Assembly (NCBI GenBank): GCA_002086835.1
Contig: MVIG01000026.1
Coordinates: forward strand, 1-64,000
Source of the DNA: Mycolicibacterium porcinum
GTDB lineage: Bacteria > Actinomycetota > Actinomycetes > Mycobacteriales > Mycobacteriaceae
Length of the DNA: 64,000 bases
Direction: 5' to 3'
Part shown: one piece after another, positions 1 through 8,620 of the stretch
How positions within the stretch are numbered: the first letter of the stretch is position 1
Layout of the letters: each line of letters begins with the position of its first letter
Translations under genes and position numbers: made by a program
Notes under the pieces: generated by a model
What the model saw: the letters and a program-made list of their open reading frames with translations, nothing else
Told to the model about the DNA's origin: nothing
Databases searched by the model: none

Positions 1-105
1 GACGCGCACGCCGGCCGCGTGCACGCCGCCAACGATCCCGAGCGTGCCTACCTGATCTTCGGCAACAACGAGTTCGGCCTGCCCCCGGCCGACACGATGG
101 TCTGA
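1..105 (+). CDS. hsaA: HsaA C-terminus (3-HSA hydroxylase), truncated by window edge
   Basis: The first 34 codons are open in frame and end in TGA at 103-105, with the C-terminal sequence NEFGLPPADTMV. This matches the end of the HsaA oxygenase of steroid catabolism. The assignment rests mainly on position: it lies 3 nt upstream of hsaD in the conserved hsaA-hsaD-hsaC-hsaB order. HsaA, fed by the flavin reductase HsaB, hydroxylates 3-HSA to the catechol 3,4-DHSA. Only the tail is present, so no catalytic residue can be checked here. Confidence 0.8.
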   Translation, partial: DAHAGRVHAANDPERAYLIFGNNEFGLPPADTMV

Positions 106-1887
<1,782 letters not shown>

Positions 1888-1918
1888 TGACGGTGGCGAG
1901 CGCTCGCGCGAGGAACAG

Positions 1919-2488
1919 ATGACACAGGCACAGCCGATCGACCCGCGTACATTCCGAAATGTGCTCGGCCAGTTCTGCACTGGCGTCACGGTCATCACGA
2001 CCTTGCACGAGGACGTGCCGATCGGCTTTGCCTGCCAGTCGTTCGCCGCGCTGTCGCTCGACCCGCCGCTGGTGTTGTTCTGCCCCACGAAGCAGTCGCG
2101 GGCGTGGCAGGCCATCGAGGCCAGCGGGAAGTTCTGCGTGAACATGCTGCACGAGAAGCAGCAGCATGTGTCCGCGCAGTTCGGCTCCAAGGCGCCGGAC
2201 AAGTTCGCCGGAATCGATTGGACCCCATCGGAACTCGGCTCTCCGGTAATCGACGGCAGCCTTGCCCACATCGACTGCAACGTGCATTCCGTGCACGATG
2301 GTGGCGACCACTTCGTGGTATTCGGTGCGGTGCATTCGTTGTCCGAGGTCCCCAAACGCAAGCCGCGGCCGCTGCTGTTCTACCGCGGCGAGTACACCGG
2401 AATCGAGCCGGACAAGAACACCCCGGCGCAGTGGCGTGACGATCTGGACGCGTTCCTCACCGCCACCACATCCGACACCTGGCTCTGA
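1919..2488 (+). CDS. hsaB: HsaB, flavin reductase of the HsaAB monooxygenase
   Basis: This 189-residue flavin reductase-like (FMN-binding split barrel) protein starts MTQAQPIDPRTFRN and supplies reduced flavin to the HsaA oxygenase. The segments FRNVLGQFCTGVTVITT and GFACQSFAALSLDPPLVLFC are typical of the family. The reading frame is open further upstream into hsaC, but the ATG at 1919 is preferred: it has a GAGGAA Shine-Dalgarno just upstream and gives the usual length of about 187 residues. It is the last gene of the hsa operon and is followed by a strong terminator. In M. tuberculosis nat comes next, but no nat is present here. Confidence 0.95.
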   Translation: MTQAQPIDPRTFRNVLGQFCTGVTVITTLHEDVPIGFACQSFAALSLDPPLVLFCPTKQSRAWQAIEASGKFCVNMLHEKQQHVSAQFGSKAPDKFAGIDWTPSELGSPVIDGSLAHIDCNVHSVHDGGDHFVVFGAVHSLSEVPKRKPRPLLFYRGEYTGIEPDKNTPAQWRDDLDAFLTATTSDTWL

Positions 2489-2505
2489 CTTTTCGTCGTT
2501 GACAG

Positions 2506-2546
2506 ACTGGGCCCCCTCCCATGGGAGGGGGCCCAGTTTTGTCTTT
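2506..2546 (+). terminator. Rho-independent terminator of the hsa operon
   Basis: A perfect 15-bp inverted repeat (ACTGGGCCCCCTCCC paired with GGGAGGGGGCCCAGT, 2506-2520 and 2523-2537) is followed by a T-rich run (TTTTGTCTTT). It starts 17 nt after the hsaB stop codon. Confidence 0.9.
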
Positions 2547-2571
2547 CAGCACATATTTACGTGGCAGAAAG

Positions 2572-2590
2572 TCAGGGTAGGCATACCTAT
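2572..2590. promoter_or_regulatory. IdeR/DtxR-like iron box 1
   Basis: TCAGGGTAGGCATACCTAT matches the 19-bp mycobacterial IdeR consensus TTAGGTTAGGCTAACCTAA at 14 positions by eye. It lies upstream of the GjpA-like gene, 6 nt from a second box. The inferred role is iron-dependent repression of the downstream gene. Confidence 0.6.
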
Positions 2591-2596
2591 TGATAT

Positions 2597-2615
2597 TTAG
2601 GAAAACCTAAGCTAA
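2597..2615. promoter_or_regulatory. IdeR/DtxR-like iron box 2
   Basis: TTAGGAAAACCTAAGCTAA also matches the IdeR consensus at 14 of 19 positions. The centres of the two boxes are 25 bp apart. The surrounding stretch (2545-2625) is markedly AT-rich against the roughly 65% GC background, as expected of a promoter. The downstream start codon is 44 nt away. Confidence 0.6.
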
Positions 2616-2659
2616 TTTTTGGTCGTTCCTCAGTCAACTATCAGCTTTCAGGAGTTTCC

Positions 2660-4153
2660 GTGCCCCAACCTGCCCTTTCGTCCGGCCATACCCCGGCGGC
2701 GAGTCGCAAGGACAAGTTCCTGCTCGCCGGCGTCGCAATGGTGAGTGCCGGCGCCATCGCGGTGACCCCGGTTGCCCAGAACGCGACGGTCATCGAGCAG
2801 GCGAAGACCTTCGCCTACGACCTGACGGCCGCGACGATGGACGCCACCGCCTCGCCGGCCGATGTGTACGGGACGTTGTTCAGCAACACGGTCGGCAACC
2901 TCCAGTCTCTGGGTGCCGCGCTCGCGGCGAATCCGGCACCGTTCCTGAGCCAGGTGCTGGAAAACCAGCAGGGCTACGCGGCAAAGTTCGGCGCGGCGTT
3001 CGAGGCCATCCCCACCAATCTGAAGAGCTGGTACGAGGGCCCGAACGGGCAGGAGCGGTTGGCGCAGGCGCAGGCCGCCCTAGAGGCCGGTGACATCGGC
3101 GAGGCGTACCGGTGGTTCAACCACTCCATGCTGTACGCGTTCCAGGGGGCCTTTGGTTCGCTGATCGCTCCCGGGTTCATCCTTTCGGGCATCCCGCGTG
3201 GCGGGACCGAGTACCTGGCCGGAATCCCCGAGCAGATCGCGCAGAACTTCACCAACGTGATCGCCGCGACCTTCACCTCGAGCGTGGTCGTCAGCGCCCT
3301 GTTCCAGGGTGCCTTTGCGACGGTCAGCGGTCCGGCGTTCGAGCTCGCCCGTGTTGCCGAGGCGATCAGCACCAGCGTGGCCGCGGGCGACGCACAGGGC
3401 GCATTCAACGCCGTGATCAACACGCCGGGAATCCTGGTCAACGCGGCGCTCAACGGATTCAAGTACTCCGACCCCGACCCCGAGACGGGCACCGGGGGTT
3501 ACACCGAGTGGCCGGCGCTGCTCACCTGGGCCGAGCCCGGCGAGCAGGGTGGTGCCCGGGTGGTCGCGGGTCTGCTGCAGAACCTGCTGGTGAACATCCC
3601 GAAGACCCTCGCCGATGCCATCGACAACACCCCGGAGGAGGACGCCCCGTCGGTCGCGTCGACCGGCGTCGCCGCTCTGGTGTCCGCCGTTTCGCCCAAG
3701 GCGTTGACGGAGTCGGTCGTCGAGACGGCGAAGGCTGAGACCCCGGCTGTCGAGTCTGCGAAGGTCGACTCCCCGAAGGCTGAGACCCCGGCTGTCGAGT
3801 CCGTGAAGGATGCGGCCCCGGCTGTGGAGTCCGTGAAGGAAGAGGCCCCGAGCGTGACGGCCGTTTCCACGGCGACGGATGCGGCCACTCCGGCCGCGGC
3901 GGATGAGCCCGCCGCCGCACCGGCGGCCGGCAAGCCGGCCGGCGCAGATGCCAAGTCCACGGGCAAGACGAAGGTGGCGGACCGGATCAAGGCCAAGATC
4001 AACGCGGCCAAGGAAGCCCGGCAGGCCAAGGCCGGTGAAGCCAAGGAGGCCAAGGCGGCCAAGGTCAAGGAAACCAAGGCCAAGGAGACCAAGTCGACCG
4101 ATTCGAAGGGTGCCGGCGACTCGAAGGGCAGCTCGGGCTCGTCGTCCGAGTAG
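2660..4153 (+). CDS. GjpA-like secreted/outer-membrane porin candidate
   Basis: This 497-residue protein resembles the mycobacterial family annotated as outer membrane porin GjpA; I recognise the family only loosely. The GTG start at 2660 has an upstream AGGAG. A basic N-terminus is followed by a hydrophobic segment (about residues 19-42), which acts as a signal peptide or anchor. Residues 43-310 form an Ala/Gly/Phe-rich domain with repeated amphipathic stretches. The tail (about 325-497) is low complexity: a roughly 15-residue repeat of KAETPAVES type (45-bp period, from 3729), then a Lys/Ala-rich heparin-binding-like segment and a Ser/Gly end. It lacks the GNKAxPG motif of the second GjpA-like protein at 32016. 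The preceding tandem IdeR-like boxes suggest iron regulation. It stands alone between two terminators. Confidence 0.6.
   Translation: MPQPALSSGHTPAASRKDKFLLAGVAMVSAGAIAVTPVAQNATVIEQAKTFAYDLTAATMDATASPADVYGTLFSNTVGNLQSLGAALAANPAPFLSQVLENQQGYAAKFGAAFEAIPTNLKSWYEGPNGQERLAQAQAALEAGDIGEAYRWFNHSMLYAFQGAFGSLIAPGFILSGIPRGGTEYLAGIPEQIAQNFTNVIAATFTSSVVVSALFQGAFATVSGPAFELARVAEAISTSVAAGDAQGAFNAVINTPGILVNAALNGFKYSDPDPETGTGGYTEWPALLTWAEPGEQGGARVVAGLLQNLLVNIPKTLADAIDNTPEEDAPSVASTGVAALVSAVSPKALTESVVETAKAETPAVESAKVDSPKAETPAVESVKDAAPAVESVKEEAPSVTAVSTATDAATPAAADEPAAAPAAGKPAGADAKSTGKTKVADRIKAKINAAKEARQAKAGEAKEAKAAKVKETKAKETKSTDSKGAGDSKGSSGSSSE
3729..3866 (+). repeat. 45-bp tandem repeat in GjpA-like gene tail
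   Basis: The block encoding KAETPAVES[AV]K begins near 3730 and recurs near 3775. A degraded third copy (AAPAVESVK) and fourth (EEAPS) follow. The period is 45 bp, or 15 residues, in a surface-exposed, Pro/Glu/Lys-rich linker. Confidence 0.75.
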
Positions 4154-4169
4154 TCAGCACTGCGCGTAG

Positions 4170-4203
4170 CTGGGCCCCATCCGTCAGGGTGGGGCCCAGT
4201 TTC
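4170..4203 (+). terminator. Terminator of the GjpA-like gene
   Basis: The inverted repeat CTGGGCCCCA (4170-4179) and TGGGGCCCAG (4190-4199) is followed by TTTCG. It starts 17 nt after the stop codon of the GjpA-like gene. Confidence 0.8.
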
Positions 4204-4274
4204 GTATCGCTGACACCCGGCGCTGACCGAACGATCAAAGATCCTGTTGACAAACCTGACGTTAAATGTAACGG

Positions 4275-4292
4275 TTTGATCGAGTGATCAAA
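4275..4292. promoter_or_regulatory. TetR-type operator, copy 1 (SDR promoter)
   Basis: The near-palindrome TTTGATCGAGTGATCAAA lies 18 nt upstream of the SDR ATG. It is part of a 25-nt block (4269-4293) that recurs without change at 5835-5859 in front of the ferredoxin gene. An extra half-site GATCAAA lies at 4233-4239, and a TTGACA hexamer lies at 4247-4252. The TetR gene at 5143-5736 sits between the two copies and is the obvious candidate ligand. Confidence 0.75.
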
Positions 4293-4310
4293 TCGGCGAA
4301 AGGATGGCCA

Positions 4311-5150
4311 ATGGCAGGCAGAGTCGAGGGCAAGGTCGCCCTCGTAACCGGGGCGGCACGCGGGCAGGGGCGCAGCCATGCGCTGCGATTGGCGCAAGAG
4401 GGTGCCGACATCATCGCCGTCGACGTCTGCCGTCCGGTTACCGATACCAGCGCGATCCCGGCCTCGACCCCGGATGATCTGGCAGAGACCGCGGATCTGG
4501 TCAAGGGGCTGGATCGCCGCATCGTCACCGCTGAGCTGGACGTGCGGGATTTCGATGCGCTCAAGGAGGCTGTCGACGGCGGTGTCGAGCAGCTCGGCCG
4601 GCTCGACATCGTGGTGGCCAACGCCGGCATCGGCAACGGTGGCGACGTCCTGCACGAGACCAAGGAGTCCGACTGGGACGACATGATCGGCGTCAACCTG
4701 TCCGGCGTCTGGAAGACGGTGAAAGCCGCAGTGCCGCATATTCTTTCGGGTGGCCGTGGCGGCTCGATCGTCCTCACCAGCTCGGTCGGCGGGCTCAAGG
4801 CGTACCCGCACACCGGCCACTACATCGCGGCCAAGCACGGGGTGATCGGCCTGATGCGCAGCTTCGCGGTGGAGTTGGGGCAGCACTCGATCCGGGTGAA
4901 CTCGGTGTGCCCGACAAACGTGAACACTCCGATGTTCATGAACGAGGGCACCATGAAGCTGTTCCGTCCGGATCTGGAGAATCCGGGTCCTGACGACATG
5001 GCCGTGGTTGCCCAGTTGATGCACGTGCTCCCGGTCGGCTGGGTGGAGCCCGTCGACATCAGCAATGCGGTGCTGTTCCTGGCGTCCGACGAGGCCCGCT
5101 ACATCACCGGGCTGCCGGTCACGGTCGACGCGGGCAGCATGCTCAAGTAG
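4311..5150 (+). CDS. Mycofactocin-type SDR dehydrogenase
   Basis: This 279-residue short-chain dehydrogenase has the Rossmann motif GAARGQG near residue 14 and the catalytic YxxxK in HYIAAKHG. It also carries the insertion after beta-2 (VDVCRPVTDTSAIP...DDLAETADLV) that marks SDRs whose nicotinamide is recycled through mycofactocin. The ATG at 4311 (MAGRVEGKVALVTG) has an AAAGGA Shine-Dalgarno; the GTG at 4284 would lie inside the operator and is rejected. It shares an operator with the ferredoxin-P450 pair, so it probably oxidises the alcohol made by that P450. The gene is convergent with the TetR gene, overlapping it by 8 nt. Confidence 0.88.
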   Translation: MAGRVEGKVALVTGAARGQGRSHALRLAQEGADIIAVDVCRPVTDTSAIPASTPDDLAETADLVKGLDRRIVTAELDVRDFDALKEAVDGGVEQLGRLDIVVANAGIGNGGDVLHETKESDWDDMIGVNLSGVWKTVKAAVPHILSGGRGGSIVLTSSVGGLKAYPHTGHYIAAKHGVIGLMRSFAVELGQHSIRVNSVCPTNVNTPMFMNEGTMKLFRPDLENPGPDDMAVVAQLMHVLPVGWVEPVDISNAVLFLASDEARYITGLPVTVDAGSMLK

Positions 5151-5736
5151 CGGCCGCCTCGCTGCCGAACCGGCGCAGGAAACGTTCGACGAAGGCGCGG
5201 AACTCGGCGTGGCCGTCGGTCACGCCGACCGCCTCTTCGTTGCACAGACTGCGGGCGGACTGGGTGAGCAGCATCGACATCACCACCGGTGGAAATTCCT
5301 CCATGTCCACGCCGTGGGCGCGCAGGACACCGGCCATGGCGGTCGCCTCGATGTCGCGGACCCGTTCGGAGTACGCCTTGAGTTCGACGCCGATCGCCTT
5401 GCGGTGATTGGCCAGCGCCATGAACTCGGTGTTGAGCCCTGTCACCCGGGAGTCGGAGTTGATCAGCCACAGGGCCCGGAGCGGATCGTCGGTGGTGATG
5501 GCCTCGCGCAGCCGGGCCAGGGCCACGTCGGCACCGCTGCGCAGTACCGCGATGTACAGGTCATCGAGGGTGTCGAAGTAGTAGTAGACCAGTGCCGAGC
5601 GGACCCCGGCCACGGCGGCGATGCGCCGGGTGGTGGCGGCGGCGTAGCCCTCGTCGCGGATGACCTGGGCGGTCGCCTCGATCAGCCGCTTGCGGGTACC
5701 CGCGTCCTTCTCCTTGGTCGCACGCGCCGCCGCCAT
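5143..5736 (-). CDS. TetR-family regulator of the P450/SDR locus
   Basis: This 197-residue protein has an N-terminal TetR DNA-binding domain: the helix-turn-helix runs TTRRIAAVAGVRSALVYYYF, followed by a ligand-binding domain ending in Glu/Ala/Thr. The ATG at 5736 is used. The gene lies between two units that carry an identical 25-bp operator, convergent with the SDR gene and divergent from ferredoxin-P450. It is therefore inferred to repress both units. The inducing ligand is unknown but is presumably the P450 substrate or its product. Confidence 0.88.
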   Translation of the reverse strand: MAAARATKEKDAGTRKRLIEATAQVIRDEGYAAATTRRIAAVAGVRSALVYYYFDTLDDLYIAVLRSGADVALARLREAITTDDPLRALWLINSDSRVTGLNTEFMALANHRKAIGVELKAYSERVRDIEATAMAGVLRAHGVDMEEFPPVVMSMLLTQSARSLCNEEAVGVTDGHAEFRAFVERFLRRFGSEAAAT

Positions 5737-5840
5737 CAGTGGGTCCTCCGAAAATCATTGTCCGGCAACAGGTATTTCGTTCTCGCTGGGAACCTTGACC
5801 GCCCAGGGCCGGGGGTGGTAAGCATGAGCCATCCTAACGG

Positions 5841-5858
5841 TTTGATCGAGTGATCAAA
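5841..5858. promoter_or_regulatory. TetR-type operator, copy 2 (ferredoxin-P450 promoter)
   Basis: TTTGATCGAGTGATCAAA is identical to the copy at 4275-4292, within a 25-nt identity block at 5835-5859. It lies 19 nt upstream of the ferredoxin ATG. A possible sigma-A-like promoter (TTGACC 5795-5800, about 18 nt, TAAGCA 5819-5824) lies just upstream, which would place the operator over the transcription start. Confidence 0.75.
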
Positions 5859-5877
5859 TTTAGAACTGAGGAAACAG

Positions 5878-6114
5878 ATGCTCCAAGACATGAGCACTAC
5901 CCGGGTCAGGGTGGACGCCGGTCTGTGCGAAGGCCATGCCCTGTGCATCCAACTTGCCCCTGAGGTTTTCGACCTGTCCGACGACGAGGTGGCCAGTGCT
6001 GCCCCGGTGGACGGGCAGTGGGATCAAGGTACCTGGGACAACGTCAAATCTGCCGTCGATGCCTGCCCGCGCCAGGCGATCAGCCTGCTCAACATCAGCA
6101 CGAAAGGCCAGTGA
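5878..6114 (+). CDS. [3Fe-4S] ferredoxin, P450 redox partner
   Basis: This 78-residue ferredoxin has the cluster motif Cys17-x2-His20-x2-Cys23 ... Cys63-Pro. His replaces the usual second cysteine, as in several mycobacterial P450-associated 3Fe-4S ferredoxins. The ATG at 5878 is chosen over the ATG at 5890 because GAGGAAA lies 4-5 nt upstream of it. The P450 gene starts 3 nt after the stop, so the two are co-transcribed and the ferredoxin should carry electrons to that P450. Confidence 0.92.
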   Translation: MLQDMSTTRVRVDAGLCEGHALCIQLAPEVFDLSDDEVASAAPVDGQWDQGTWDNVKSAVDACPRQAISLLNISTKGQ

Positions 6115-6117
6115 GCC

Positions 6118-7401
6118 ATGACCGATCTCGCCTCAGTCGACTACTTCGCCGATCCGGCGGTCGCCCAGGATCCGTACGAGTACTACGAGTACCTGCGCGG
6201 CAATGGGCCTGTGTTCGCCGAGCCGCATCACGGTGTGGTGGCGGTGACGGGCTATCAGGAAGTGATGGCCGCCTTCAAAGACCACGGCTCGTTCTCGGCC
6301 GTGAACGCGATCGGCGGCCTGTTTCCGCCGCTGCCCTTCGAACCCGAGGGTGATGACATCACCGAGCAGATCGAGGCGCACCGCCACTTGTTCCCGATCC
6401 ACGAGCACATGGTGGTGATGGACCCGCCGCAGCACGAGCGTGCGCGGTCGCTGCTCAGCAAGCTCCTCACGCCGCGCCGGCTCAAGGAGAACGAGGATTA
6501 CATGTGGCAGCTGGTCGATCATCAGCTGGACCGGTTCATCGACAACGGAAAGTGCGAGTTCCTGTCGGAGTACGCCAAGCCCTTCGCCACCTCGGCGATC
6601 ATCGACCTGCTTGGTGTTCCCGAGGAGGATCGCCCCGAATTCCTCGCCGCGCTCGGTGCCGAGCGGCCGGAAGGCAACCGGGTGGGCGCGCTCGACGGCG
6701 AACCGGTGGGGCTTGACCCGCTGCAGTATCTGGACGACAAGTTCGCCGGGTATCTCGCCGAGCGCCGGCGCGAGCCCCGCGGTGACGTGCTCTCCGGCAT
6801 GGCCACCGCCACCTATCCCGACGGGTCGACTCCGGAGCTGCTTGAGGTGGTCAAGCCTGCGACGTTCCTGTTCGCCGCAGGCCAGGAGACCGTCACCAAG
6901 CTGCTCACCGCCGCCGTCCAGGTGTTGGGCGATTACCCCGAGTATCAGCAGACGTTGCGCGAAAACCCGGACGGTATCCCGACTTTCATCGAGGAAGCAT
7001 TGCGGATGCATTCTCCGACGAAGGTCGACTTCCGGCTCGTCCGCAAGAGCACCACGCTCGGTGGTGTGCCGCTGAAGGCGGGGACCATCGTGATGTTGTG
7101 CCTGGGAGCGGCCAACCGCGATCCCCGCAAGTTCGACGATCCCCACGAGTTCCGGCCGGACCGCAAGAACGTCCGCGAGCACATCGCGTTCGGCCGCGGC
7201 ATCCACACCTGCGCCGGGGCACCGCTGGCCAGGGTCGAGGGCCAGATCACCGTCCGCCGCCTGCTGGACCGCATGCGGGACATCGGGATCGACGCGTCCG
7301 CACACGGTCGCCCCGGAGCGCGGAACTACAACTACGAGCCGACGTTCCTGCTGCGGGGGCTCACCGAACTGAACATCACCTTCACCCCAGTGAAAGGCTG
7401 A
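6118..7401 (+). CDS. Cytochrome P450
   Basis: This 427-residue class I bacterial P450 has the heme-thiolate motif FGRGIHTCAG (Cys365), the I-helix oxygen-activation motif AAGQET, and the ExxR motif EALR. It is paired with its own ferredoxin and with a mycofactocin-type alcohol dehydrogenase under the same operator, so hydroxylation followed by alcohol oxidation is the likely sequence. The substrate cannot be read from the sequence. Its position beside the hsa genes hints at a steroid or terpenoid, but its control is separate from KstR. I cannot assign a CYP family number with confidence. Its end overlaps the convergent FAD oxidoreductase gene by 20 nt. Confidence 0.93.
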   Translation: MTDLASVDYFADPAVAQDPYEYYEYLRGNGPVFAEPHHGVVAVTGYQEVMAAFKDHGSFSAVNAIGGLFPPLPFEPEGDDITEQIEAHRHLFPIHEHMVVMDPPQHERARSLLSKLLTPRRLKENEDYMWQLVDHQLDRFIDNGKCEFLSEYAKPFATSAIIDLLGVPEEDRPEFLAALGAERPEGNRVGALDGEPVGLDPLQYLDDKFAGYLAERRREPRGDVLSGMATATYPDGSTPELLEVVKPATFLFAAGQETVTKLLTAAVQVLGDYPEYQQTLRENPDGIPTFIEEALRMHSPTKVDFRLVRKSTTLGGVPLKAGTIVMLCLGAANRDPRKFDDPHEFRPDRKNVREHIAFGRGIHTCAGAPLARVEGQITVRRLLDRMRDIGIDASAHGRPGARNYNYEPTFLLRGLTELNITFTPVKG

Positions 7402-8620
7402 CCGGACCGCCGCGGTGATCCACCGCGTCGAGGATGCTCGACGGCACCCGGAACACCCGGCCCGGTGAGGCCGGCCACGGCAGGGTTTTGCGGCCGATCA
7501 TCTTGCCGTCCTGGCGCGCAACCACTTTCGGGATCCGCACCAGGGTGTCGGTCCACAGCAGCAGGCGGTTCCGGGCGGGCGCGGGGTCACCGGGGCGTAA
7601 CAGGCCGGGCGCGACCCAGCGCAGCGGAGCCGCAGCCTCGATGCGGACCGCGCCGTCCGGGGTGGGTGTGCCGTTCAGATGGCGGCGTACTTGCGCGGCG
7701 ACGTGGCGCCCGTCGAGGGCGGCGATATCGGCGGTGTCCACGGGGTGCAGCAGATTGCCGATCGCGAAGACGCCGTTCCGGCTGGTCCGCAGCGCGGTGT
7801 CGACGACGGGCCCGAGGCTGCTGGGGTCCATGTCGAGTCCGGCCGAGCGGGCCAGTTCGTGGTCGGGAATCCAGTCCCCGGTGAACACCACGGTGTCGCA
7901 GGCCACGATGCGGCGTTGTCCGGTGCGGGTGTTCTCGACCTCGACGCCGACGACGACACCCTTCCCGATGACACGGGTCACCCGGGTCGTGGTGGCGACC
8001 TCGACACCCATCAACGGGGTGCGGCCGGCGATGTTGAACACCGCGTACGACTCGGGCGACGGGTATTCGCTTGTCATCAAGACGGTTTCGCATCCGGCGT
8101 GTTTGAGGGTGAGCACCGCCGAGTAACTGACGAGTTCGGCGCCCACGATGACGGCGCGTTTACCCACGCTGCGGTGCTGAAGGTGCACGGTGTTCTGCAG
8201 TTGCCCGGTGGTGTAGACCCCGCCGGGCCGGTCGCCCGGGATCATCCGGGCCGGGCGGGCCCGTTCGCGGGCGCCGGTGGCCAGGATGACGGCGCGGGCG
8301 CCGAGAACTTCGCGGCCCGAAGGGGCGGTGAGCTCCAGGGCTCTGTCCCCGGCCCAGCCGGTGACCATGGTGGAGGTGCGGATCTCGGCCCCGGCCGCCG
8401 TGGCTTCGCGGACCAGGCGACGTGCGTACGCCGGCCCGCTGAGGAAGGTCTTCATGTCACGGATGCCGTAACCGGGGTGATCACTGTGCCGTGGAATGCC
8501 GCCGGCCTCGTATTCGCGTTCCAGCACAACCACATTCAGTCCGGTGCCGCCGGCCAGCTCGGCTGCGGCGGTCAGGCCGGCGGGCCCGCCGCCGATGATC
8601 GCGACGTCGTAGGTGCTCAC
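7382..8620 (-). CDS. FAD/NAD(P)-dependent oxidoreductase (GlpB-position partner)
   Basis: This 412-residue flavoprotein starts with the dinucleotide-binding motif VAIIGGGPAGLTAA and has a second Rossmann fold (KRAVIVGAELVSYSA) and an ATG box-like segment (VFAIGNLLHPVDTADIA). It belongs to the pyridine nucleotide-disulfide oxidoreductase-like family often encoded next to GlpA-type dehydrogenases, without the redox CxxxxC pair. It is the last gene of a translationally coupled leftward operon: its ATG overlaps the GlpA-like stop as ATGA. The inferred role is electron transfer from the GlpA-like subunit. Confidence 0.82.
   Translation of the reverse strand: MSTYDVAIIGGGPAGLTAAAELAGGTGLNVVVLEREYEAGGIPRHSDHPGYGIRDMKTFLSGPAYARRLVREATAAGAEIRTSTMVTGWAGDRALELTAPSGREVLGARAVILATGARERARPARMIPGDRPGGVYTTGQLQNTVHLQHRSVGKRAVIVGAELVSYSAVLTLKHAGCETVLMTSEYPSPESYAVFNIAGRTPLMGVEVATTTRVTRVIGKGVVVGVEVENTRTGQRRIVACDTVVFTGDWIPDHELARSAGLDMDPSSLGPVVDTALRTSRNGVFAIGNLLHPVDTADIAALDGRHVAAQVRRHLNGTPTPDGAVRIEAAAPLRWVAPGLLRPGDPAPARNRLLLWTDTLVRIPKVVARQDGKMIGRKTLPWPASPGRVFRVPSSILDAVDHRGGPVSLSLG

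Noticed and set aside
4284..4310. GTG 4284 as the SDR start
   Set aside because: It falls inside the operator palindrome and has no Shine-Dalgarno; ATG 4311 has one and begins the conserved MAGRVEGK sequence.
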